Shown here one piece after another: positions 1 through 5,325 of a stretch of 9,557 nucleotides of DNA. The stretch is taken from contig JAIOJM010000412.1 of the NCBI GenBank assembly GCA_019911785.1, positions 1 to 9,557 of the forward strand. The letters run 5' to 3'. The notes beneath the pieces were generated by a model. The model was given only the letters and a program-made list of their open reading frames with translations, was not told the DNA's origin and searched no databases. The stretch's first letter is position 1. Each line of letters opens with the position of its first letter. Both the position numbers and the translations under genes were made by a program. The DNA comes from Sulfuricella sp. (GTDB lineage Bacteria; Pseudomonadota; Gammaproteobacteria; Burkholderiales; Sulfuricellaceae).

Positions 1-474
1 GACGGCCTGGCGCTGGGCGAAACCACGCCGGGGCCGTTGATCATGGTGGTGTCCTTCGTCGGTTTCGTGGGCGCATGGACGAAACAGATTTTCGGCCCGG
101 AAGCCCTGTTCCTGGCCGGCTTCGCCGGCGCCAGCGTGGCGACTTTCTTCACCTTCCTGCCCTCCTTCCTGTTCATCCTGGCGGGTGCGCCGCTGGTCGA
201 ATCTACCCACGGCGACCTCAAGTTCACCGCGCCGCTGACCGGTATTACCGCCGCCGTGGTGGGCGTAATCCTGAACCTCGCCATTTTCTTCGGCTGGCAC
301 GTTTTATGGCCCAAGGCCACCGAGGCTGCGCCTTTCAGCGGCAGCTTCGAATGGTTCTACGCCCTGATTTCCATCGCCGCCTTTCTCGCTCTGTGGAAGT
401 ACAAGCAGGACATCATGCGCGTCATCGGCGCCTGCGCGGCGCTGGGATTGATTTACACTTTTGCCGTTGCTTAA
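1..474 (+). CDS. chrA: Chromate transporter ChrA, C-terminal part (5' end outside window)
   Basis: Inner-membrane transporter of the CHR family, which exports chromate and so confers chromate resistance. The frame is open from base 1 to a TAA at 472-474, giving 157 visible residues. They begin DGLALGETTPGPLIMVV, a CHR-family signature (G-E-T-T-P-G-P) that lies in the second half of long-chain ChrA proteins of about 400 residues, so roughly the last 40% is present. The rest is strongly hydrophobic: segments near residues 15-30, 36-62, 75-100, 115-130 and 140-157 look like membrane helices. An internal ATG at 37 is not the start, because the signature begins upstream of it. The rhodanese and ChrB-domain genes downstream support a chromate function. 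The gap behind it holds an inverted-repeat element and no conventional hairpin plus T-run terminator. Confidence 0.9.
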   Translation, partial: DGLALGETTPGPLIMVVSFVGFVGAWTKQIFGPEALFLAGFAGASVATFFTFLPSFLFILAGAPLVESTHGDLKFTAPLTGITAAVVGVILNLAIFFGWHVLWPKATEAAPFSGSFEWFYALISIAAFLALWKYKQDIMRVIGACAALGLIYTFAVA

Positions 475-492
475 TCCTAGAAAAATCAATTG

Positions 493-620
493 TCCGCAGA
501 TTACGCAGATTTTCGCAGATTAAACAACGACTAAGATTGGATAGGTAACGCACCTTTTGGGTGATGCTCTGCTCACCCGCAAGCATATGAAAATCTGCGT
601 TAATCTGTGTAATCTGTGGA
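493..620. repeat. Inverted-repeat element 1, 9-bp unit arms (TT type)
   Basis: The left arm (493-523) and right arm (590-620) are inverted copies matching at 25 of 31 positions, around a core of about 66 bp. Each arm holds three 9-bp units: left CCGCAGATT (494-502), ACGCAGATT (503-511), TCGCAGATT (513-521); right, read on the - strand, CCACAGATT, ACACAGATT, ACGCAGATT. One extra base separates the second and third units in both arms. Two of the six mismatches (496/617 and 505/608) become G.U pairs in a + strand transcript, so that RNA would fold better than its complement. The core carries a perfect 6-bp stem, GGGTGA (559-564) with TCACCC (573-578). There is no T-run, so it is not a standard terminator. 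It is probably a dispersed intergenic or MITE-like repeat; function unknown. Confidence 0.85.
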
Positions 621-659
621 TGAAACTGCGGTTTTTAGGTTAATTAAAGGAGTCTGAAA

Positions 660-980
660 ATGGATCGCACGATTTCCCCCAACGATCTCAAGAAACTGAG
701 GGATTCCTCGCCCTTTGCATTACTCGACGTGCGCCGAAAAAGCGACCTCGATGCCTCACGGGAAAAAATCCTGGGCGCGACCTGGTGCGACCCGGACGCG
801 ATGGATGAATGGCTGGACAAGATACCCAAGAACCGTGAAGTGGTGCTTTACTGCGTGCGCGGCGGTTCGGTCAGCAATGCCGTGGTGGATGCCTTGCAGG
901 CTAAAGGTGTCCAGGCCCGCTTCATCGAGGGCGGCATCGAAGGCTGGAAAGCGGCCGGCGGCGACACGGTGGGAAAGTAA
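660..980 (+). CDS. Single-domain rhodanese-like sulfurtransferase
   Basis: Predicted cytoplasmic rhodanese-fold protein of 106 residues, typical of a single-domain rhodanese; no signal peptide. Visible features are the N-terminal strand and helix with LLDVRRKSDL (residues 21-30), and the catalytic loop YCVRGGSVS with probable nucleophile Cys65, which would carry a persulfide. The conserved C-terminal FIEGGIEGWKAAGG follows (88-101). The start is supported by AAAGGAG at 646-652, seven bases before the ATG. The loop and C-terminus resemble the rhodanese half of proteins in which a rhodanese is fused to a ChrB C-terminal domain; that domain is encoded here as the next gene. A role in chromate resistance (sulfur or redox chemistry, or partner of the ChrB-like protein) is inferred from context; family membership is clear. 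Confidence 0.88.
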   Translation: MDRTISPNDLKKLRDSSPFALLDVRRKSDLDASREKILGATWCDPDAMDEWLDKIPKNREVVLYCVRGGSVSNAVVDALQAKGVQARFIEGGIEGWKAAGGDTVGK

Positions 981-998
981 GCTTAAAAACGGCGTTTC

Positions 999-1118
999 AC
1001 CGCAGAGGACGCAGAGGAAAAACAAGACCTTGGCAAGTTTGCTGATCCACCCGCTGGGTGAGTGTGCTTGTTACGCTAACCATCTGAATTCCTCTGCGTC
1101 CTCCGCGTCCTCTGCGGT
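999..1118. repeat. Inverted-repeat element 2, 9-bp unit arms (GG type, unequal unit number)
   Basis: The left arm has two 9-bp units, CCGCAGAGG (1000-1008) and ACGCAGAGG (1009-1017). The right arm, read on the - strand, has three: CCGCAGAGG (1109-1117), ACGCGGAGG (1100-1108) and ACGCAGAGG (1091-1099). With the middle right-arm unit bulged out, the arms pair perfectly over 1000-1019 and 1089-1099 plus 1109-1117. The core is about 69 bp and contains CACCC-GCT-GGGTG, a small perfect hairpin. The element starts about 20 bp after the rhodanese stop codon and ends about 36 bp before the ribosome binding site of the next gene. No T-run follows that would make it a classical terminator. Repeats of this general look are scattered in intergenic DNA of many bacteria; function unknown. 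Confidence 0.85.
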
Positions 1119-1164
1119 TCAATAGCTTTTTCTAGGGTAAATTTTTTCCTGTTAAGGAGATGCC

Positions 1165-1626
1165 ATGAAGTGGATCACCCGGGAGCGCCCGAAGATCGAC
1201 CGCATCGCCTGTCCCTGGCTGATCGCACGCTTCATCGACGAGGCGCCGGAGTTCCTGTATGTGCCAGGTGGCGACGTGATGAAACTTGCCGCCGAAACCG
1301 GCGCCGTTCCCTACGACGTATCCGGCGTTGAGCTGGGCCATCATGGCGACCAGTGCAGCTTTGATGCTTTCATTGCCAAGTACCGGCTCACCGACCCGGC
1401 GCTGGCCAAGCTCGCGCGCATCGTGCGCGCTGCCGACACCGGCACTCCCCAGTTGGCGAAGGAGGCGGCCGGGTTGCTGGCGATCTCGAAAGGATTGTCG
1501 CTCAATTTCGAGGATGACCAAGAAATGCTCAAACACGGCATGGTCATCTACGATGCGCTCTATGCCTGGTGTGCGGAAACGCCGCTGCAGAAAGTGATGG
1601 GGCTGCTGCGCCGCGCGGTGAGCTAG
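1165..1626 (+). CDS. ChrB C-terminal-domain protein (chromate resistance protein, stand-alone)
   Basis: A 153-residue protein matching the C-terminal domain of the chromate regulator/resistance protein ChrB (the 'chromate resistance' domain family). The N-terminal signature RPKIDRIACPWLIARFID (residues 8-25) is diagnostic in my judgement. Other conserved-looking features are ELGHHGDQCSFDAF (56-69, with His59, His60, Cys64), IVRAAD (86-91) and a C-terminal helix with His124. The clustered His/Cys/Asp residues could bind metal, but that is inference. Full-length ChrB has an additional N-terminal half that is absent here. The start is fixed by AAGGAG (1154-1159), five bases before the ATG. No signal peptide is evident. 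The stop is 7 bp before the MFS gene, so the two are probably co-transcribed. The molecular activity of this domain is not firmly known. Confidence 0.88.
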   Translation: MKWITRERPKIDRIACPWLIARFIDEAPEFLYVPGGDVMKLAAETGAVPYDVSGVELGHHGDQCSFDAFIAKYRLTDPALAKLARIVRAADTGTPQLAKEAAGLLAISKGLSLNFEDDQEMLKHGMVIYDALYAWCAETPLQKVMGLLRRAVS

Positions 1627-1633
1627 GCGAAAC

Positions 1634-2833
1634 ATGCTCCGCGACCGGCGCATCCTTTATACCACCGCCTTCCTGCGGGCGCTGGCCACCGGCATGATGG
1701 GGGTGCTGCTGGGGATTTATCTCGCCCGCATGGCGTTCACGCCATCGCAAATCGGTCTGGTCATCAGTGCCGGCCTGGCTGGCGCCACGGTGGCCGCCTT
1801 GCTGGTGACCTTCGCCGGTGACCGTTTGGGCAGGCGCCGCCTGCTGTTCTGGCTGGCGTTCCTGAGCGCGCTGGGTGGCGCCGCGGCGGCGTGGTATTCC
1901 AGTCCGATCGCGGTCGGCATCGCCGCCTTTGTCGGCATGCTCAACGGCATGGGGCGCGACCGCGGTGCTGCACTGGTGCTGGAACAAGCGATCATCCCCG
2001 CTACCGTCACCGATCAGGAGCGTACCCGCGCCTTTGCCTGGTACAACGTGCTGCAGGATATCGGTCATGGTGTTGGCGGATTGCTGGCGGCGCTCCCCAG
2101 TGTTTTGCGCATGGCCGGGGTCGGCGAGCTGGCGTCGTTCCAGGCTGCGGTGATGTTGTACGCTTTGCTGTTGTTCGCTACTGCCGTACTTTACCTGCGC
2201 CTTTCGGCCCAGGCGGAAGCGCCGCTGAAACAGCCCCGGCTGGTCGTCTCGCCGCAAAGCCGCAAGGTGCTGTGGCGCATTTCCCTGCTGTTTGGGCTGG
2301 ACAGCGTGGCCGGTGGCTTCGTCGGCACGGCACTGCTGTCGTACTTCTTCTATCAGCGTTTCGGTGTGTCCGAATCGGTGATCGCCGTGCTGTTCCTCGG
2401 CGCGCGCGGCATGAACGCCATCTCGCACCTCGGCGCCACCTGGCTCGCCAAACGCATCGGGCTGGTGAACACCATGGTGTTCACGCATATTCCTTCAAGC
2501 CTGTTATTGGTGACCGTCGCCTTCGCACCGAATTTCTGGGTGGCGGCAGTGCTGTTCCTGCTGCGTGAGGGGCTGGTGGAGATGGATGTGCCAACGCGCC
2601 AGTCATACGTCATGGCGATGGTGCGGCCGGAGGAGCGCACTTTAGCTTCCGGAGTCACCCACCTGGTTCGGCTGGGAGGCTGGGCGGTCGCGCCTTCTTT
2701 TGCCGGATTCCTGATGCAGTTCCTGACGCTTTCCACCCCGCTGTTCATCGGTGCGGGGATGAAGATCGCCTACGACGTGATGCTGTATCGGGCGTTTCGC
2801 TGCCTCAAACCGCCGGAGGAGAGGGAGAGGTAG
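1634..2833 (+). CDS. Major facilitator superfamily permease, substrate unknown
   Basis: A 399-residue inner-membrane permease, the usual length for a 12-helix MFS carrier. The MFS motif A between helices 2 and 3 is clear (GDRLGRRRLL, residues 62-71). It is followed by GMGRDRGAA (105-113) and, in the C-terminal half, MDVPTRQSYVMAMV, a polar stretch likely to line or gate the channel. Hydrophobic segments run through the rest, with a polar central loop around residues 205-220. The ATG at 1634 is 7 bp after the ChrB-domain stop and has only a weak purine-rich site (TAGGCG), which suggests translational coupling to the upstream gene. Context points to a role in chromate or oxyanion stress, but substrate and direction of transport cannot be read from the sequence. 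Confidence 0.85.
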   Translation: MLRDRRILYTTAFLRALATGMMGVLLGIYLARMAFTPSQIGLVISAGLAGATVAALLVTFAGDRLGRRRLLFWLAFLSALGGAAAAWYSSPIAVGIAAFVGMLNGMGRDRGAALVLEQAIIPATVTDQERTRAFAWYNVLQDIGHGVGGLLAALPSVLRMAGVGELASFQAAVMLYALLLFATAVLYLRLSAQAEAPLKQPRLVVSPQSRKVLWRISLLFGLDSVAGGFVGTALLSYFFYQRFGVSESVIAVLFLGARGMNAISHLGATWLAKRIGLVNTMVFTHIPSSLLLVTVAFAPNFWVAAVLFLLREGLVEMDVPTRQSYVMAMVRPEERTLASGVTHLVRLGGWAVAPSFAGFLMQFLTLSTPLFIGAGMKIAYDVMLYRAFRCLKPPEERER

Positions 2834-2968
2834 CTTAGCGTGGGCTGACCTCTGTACGGGGAGCGGATGTCAGGTTTGCTTTGTGCCAGGATCGGACCTT
2901 CACGGATCACTAGCCAATGGCTGGTTGTACTAGCAAAGCGGTCGTTCAGCGTAGCGCAATAATGCCAG

Positions 2969-2986
2969 TTTTTACGGTTTTTTTAT
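2969..2986 (+). promoter_or_regulatory. Candidate KdpE-type T-rich operator
   Basis: TTTTTA (2969-2974) and TTTTTTTA (2978-2985) form a direct repeat whose ends are 11 bp apart, one helical turn, as expected for tandem binding by an OmpR/PhoB-family regulator. From memory, the E. coli kdpFABC operator bound by KdpE is a T-rich 17-mer of similar composition (TTTATAC followed by a run of seven T and ACA); the present site has two extra bases (GG) between the halves. It is the longest T-rich stretch in an otherwise GC-rich window and lies 84 bp before the KdpD-like kinase gene. A related GTTTTACG recurs at 3012-3019. Binding is inferred, not shown. Confidence 0.4.
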
Positions 2987-3003
2987 GCCGACATGACCAT
3001 AAT
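2975..3003 (+). promoter_or_regulatory. Candidate promoter of the kdpD-kdpE-kup operon
   Basis: CATAAT at 2998-3003 matches the -10 consensus at 5 of 6 positions. The -35 position 17 bp upstream (CGGTTT, 2975-2980) is poor and lies inside the T-rich repeat, the arrangement expected if an activator bound there replaces -35 contacts. Transcription would begin near 3010, leaving a leader of about 60 bases before the kinase gene. The rest of the gap (2834-2965) shows no convincing terminator for the MFS gene; it contains a short palindrome, AGCCAATGGCT (2912-2922), between two ACTAG copies (2909 and 2929). Confidence 0.3.
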
Positions 3004-3068
3004 TTCCGTGAGTTTTACGTAGTCCCGACTAGACTGCTAATCAAGCAACCTCTTCAGGGAATGCAAGA

Positions 3069-4601
3069 ATGAACGCCGATTTGCCTGTGCCATCTACCCG
3101 TGCCGCCGCTCCAAAAGGATATGGCTGGACGCTGCTTGCTTGCGTGATCACGACCCTCGTCGCCACGCCACTCAGGGAGCACCTCGACCTTACCAACATC
3201 GTCATGCTGTTCCTGCTGACGGTGCTGCTGGTCGCGGTGCGCTTCGGCCGCGGTCCGGCGGTGCTGGCGGCATTCCTCAGCGTCGCCCTGTTCGACTTTT
3301 TCTTTGTGCCGCCGCGGCTCTCATTCACGGTCAACGATGTCCAGTATCTGGTGACATTTGCCGTCATGCTCGCGGTCGCCCTGATCACCGGCCAGCTCGC
3401 TGCCGGCCTGCGCCGGCAGGTCGACATCGCCTCTCTCAAGGAGCGGCAAACCAGGGCGCTTTACGAAATGGCGCGGGACCTGGCCGGAGCGCTTACCATC
3501 GGGCAGGTTTCCGACATCGTCCGCCGCTTCCTGCTCGACGGGTTCGCTCTCGATGCGGTGTTGCTCCTGCCCGATGAACAAGACAACCTGAAACCGATCG
3601 CCCAATTGGATAGCCGGCTTCATATCGAGCAGCGCTTAGCGCTGATCGCCTTCGATCAAGGCGAACCGGTCGAGGACTATACGCTGTCTGGGTATGGCTA
3701 CGGGGCGGGCTATTTTCCGCTCAAGGCGCCGATGAAGGTACGCGGCGTGATCGTGTTCGCACCCAACAGCCAGAATCCTGGCGCGGTGCGGGAACAAAAA
3801 CCGCTGCTGGCAACCCTCTCTTCGGTGGTTGCCATCGCCGTGGAGCGCCTGCATTACGTGGAGGTGGCCCAATCCACCCAAGTGCAAATCGTTTCCGAGC
3901 GGCTGCGCAGCTCGATTCTCTCCGCCCTGTCCCACGACTTGCGCACGCCACTCACCGCCTTGGTGGGGCTGGCAGATTCACTGGCGCTGTCCAGGCCGCC
4001 GCTTCCCGCCGAGGCCTTGGAAACTGCGGAGGCTATCCGCGAACAGGCGCTGCGTCTCTCCAGCCTGGTCGGAAATCTTTTGGACATGGCACGCCTCCAT
4101 GCCGGCCGTGTCACGCTGCGCAAGGAATGGCAATTGATCGAGGAAGTGATCGGGGCGAGCATCCAGCTTCTGGGGCGCAGCCTGGCGAACCATCAGGTCC
4201 GCGTCGCGCTGCCCAAGGACATGCCCCTGGTCGAGTTCGACGCGGTATTGATCGAGCGGGTGTTCTGCAATCTCCTGGAAAATGCGGCCAAATACGCGCC
4301 GCCCGGCTCTTTGATCGAAATCGCTGGAAACGTGAAAGACGGGAGCGCCGAAGTTTCTGTTTGCGACCAGGGGCCTGGCTTTCCTCCGGACAAGCAACAC
4401 GCGCTGTTCGAGATGTTCGTGCGCGGGGTTCCCGAATCGGCGACCCCCGGTGTCGGGCTCGGGCTGGCGATCTGTCGGGCGGTTATCGACGCGCACGGCG
4501 GGACGATTTATGCGGCGAACAGGCCGGAAGGCGGCGCCTGCGTGACGTTCACCCTGCCGAGCGGCATGCCGCCCACCGTTGAAGAGGAGAGCGGAACATG
4601 A
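3069..4601 (+). CDS. kdpD: KdpD-like sensor histidine kinase lacking the N-terminal KdpD/USP domains
   Basis: Inner-membrane sensor kinase of the K+/osmotic-stress two-component system, 510 residues. Domain order: short N-terminal tail; four membrane helices (about 20-36, 42-58, 64-83, 91-112) of the KdpD transmembrane domain with FDFFFVPPR; a GAF-like region (about 125-260); then dimerisation and phosphoacceptor helix with His289 in SHDLRTPLT. The ATP-binding domain has N-box NLLENAAKYAP (401-411), G1 DQGPGF (433-438) and G2 GVGLGLAI (461-468). E. coli KdpD has 894 residues and, as I recall, phospho-His673. The distance from that His to the C-terminus is 221 residues in both, so about 384 N-terminal residues (Walker-type KdpD domain and USP domain) are missing. 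AGGGA at 3056-3060 supports this start, and the 235 bp upstream encode no remnant. The stop overlaps kdpE by 4 bp (ATGA). The response regulator is KdpE itself. Confidence 0.9.
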   Translation: MNADLPVPSTRAAAPKGYGWTLLACVITTLVATPLREHLDLTNIVMLFLLTVLLVAVRFGRGPAVLAAFLSVALFDFFFVPPRLSFTVNDVQYLVTFAVMLAVALITGQLAAGLRRQVDIASLKERQTRALYEMARDLAGALTIGQVSDIVRRFLLDGFALDAVLLLPDEQDNLKPIAQLDSRLHIEQRLALIAFDQGEPVEDYTLSGYGYGAGYFPLKAPMKVRGVIVFAPNSQNPGAVREQKPLLATLSSVVAIAVERLHYVEVAQSTQVQIVSERLRSSILSALSHDLRTPLTALVGLADSLALSRPPLPAEALETAEAIREQALRLSSLVGNLLDMARLHAGRVTLRKEWQLIEEVIGASIQLLGRSLANHQVRVALPKDMPLVEFDAVLIERVFCNLLENAAKYAPPGSLIEIAGNVKDGSAEVSVCDQGPGFPPDKQHALFEMFVRGVPESATPGVGLGLAICRAVIDAHGGTIYAANRPEGGACVTFTLPSGMPPTVEEESGT

Positions 4602-5287
4602 GCGAAATCTCTCCGAGCGTCGTCGTCGTCGAAGACGAGAAGCAAATTCGCCGCTTCGTCCGTTCCGCGCTGGAGGCCGAAGGCTGCCGCGTGTTCGAGG
4701 CGGAAAGCGGCAAGCAGGGGCTGGTCGAGGCCGGCACCCGCAAGCCCGACCTGATCGTTCTCGATCTCGGCCTGCCCGACCTGGATGGCGTCGAATTCAT
4801 CCGCGACCTGCGCGGCTGGTCCGCGGTGCCGATCCTGATCCTGTCGGCACGCTCCACCGAGAACGACAAGATCGTCGCGCTGGACGCCGGGGCGGACGAT
4901 TACCTGACCAAACCCTTCGGCGTCGGCGAACTGCTCGCTCGCGTGCGCGCACTCCTGCGGCGGCAAGGCAAAAGCAGCGAGGGCAGCCCCGTGGTCTCGT
5001 TTGGCGATGTCCAGGTCGACCTTTCCAAGCGCGTGGTGTTACGAAGCGGAGAGCCCATCCACCTCACGCAAATTGAGTACCGCCTGCTTGCCCTATTGAT
5101 TGCCAATCCTGGCAAGGTCCTGACCCATCGCCATTTGTTGCGCGAGGTCTGGGGACCGTCCTTCATCGAAAGCAACCATTACCTGCGCATCTATGTCGGC
5201 AACCTGCGCCAGAAGCTGGAGACCGATACCGCTCAGCCGAAATACATCCTGACCGAGACCGGCGTGGGCTACCGCTTCCAGTCATGA
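4598..5287 (+). CDS. kdpE: Response regulator KdpE (OmpR/PhoB family)
   Basis: Cytoplasmic DNA-binding response regulator of 229 residues, the normal KdpE length. The receiver domain (about 6-118) has the acidic pair Glu12/Asp13, phosphoacceptor Asp56 in LIVLDLGLP, Ser83 in LSARS and Lys105 in LTKPFG. The winged-helix output domain (about 130-229) ends in HYLRIYVGNLRQKLE and a GVGYRF terminus. The match to E. coli KdpE is specific (IRDLRGWSAVPILILSARS, LDAGADDYLTKPFGVGEL), not just family-level. GAGGAG at 4584-4589 lies eight bases before the ATG, and the 4-bp overlap with the kinase gene implies coupled translation. The classical target, kdpFABC, is absent from the window; the adjacent kup gene and the T-rich box before the kinase gene are the likely local targets (inference). 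Confidence 0.95.
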   Translation: MSEISPSVVVVEDEKQIRRFVRSALEAEGCRVFEAESGKQGLVEAGTRKPDLIVLDLGLPDLDGVEFIRDLRGWSAVPILILSARSTENDKIVALDAGADDYLTKPFGVGELLARVRALLRRQGKSSEGSPVVSFGDVQVDLSKRVVLRSGEPIHLTQIEYRLLALLIANPGKVLTHRHLLREVWGPSFIESNHYLRIYVGNLRQKLETDTAQPKYILTETGVGYRFQS

Positions 5288-5325
5288 AATCCGGCACTAA
5301 ATTCACACTAACGGAACTGCCATGA
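5284..5325 (+). CDS. Possible 13-codon linker ORF between kdpE and kup
   Basis: An ATG at 5284 opens a 13-codon frame (MKSGTKFTLTELP) that ends in TGA at 5323-5325. Its start overlaps the kdpE stop as ATGA (5284-5287) and its stop overlaps the kup start as ATGA (5322-5325). The mini-ORF thus bridges the whole 34-bp gap. It has no Shine-Dalgarno site of its own, and kup has only a weak one (CGGAA), so ribosomes terminating on kdpE could reinitiate here and then deliver to kup. The double overlap is seen directly; translation is inferred and chance is possible. Confidence 0.3.
   Translation: MKSGTKFTLTELP

Noticed and set aside
559..578. GGGTGA/TCACCC hairpin as a Rho-independent terminator for chrA
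   Set aside because: The stem is short, the loop is 8 nt, and CGCAAG follows instead of a T-run.
493..620. CRISPR-like array suggested by regularly repeated 9-bp units
   Set aside because: The units are only 9 bp, directly adjacent without spacers, and arranged as inverted arms around one core.
1544..2488. A 314-codon open frame on the - strand opposite the ChrB-domain and MFS genes
   Set aside because: Its translation is rich in His, Arg, Gln and Ala with no recognisable domain, and it lies opposite two well-supported genes; it is a codon-bias shadow in GC-rich DNA.
2834..2965. Terminator for the MFS gene or a structured RNA in the intergenic region
   Set aside because: Only short stems (AGCCA/TGGCT, CTGAC/GTCAG) were found, none followed by a T-run or long enough to be convincing.
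3061..3072. ATG at 3061 opening a 3-codon frame whose TGA overlaps the kinase gene start
   Set aside because: AGGGA directly abuts this ATG, leaving no spacing for initiation, while it is well placed for the ATG at 3069.
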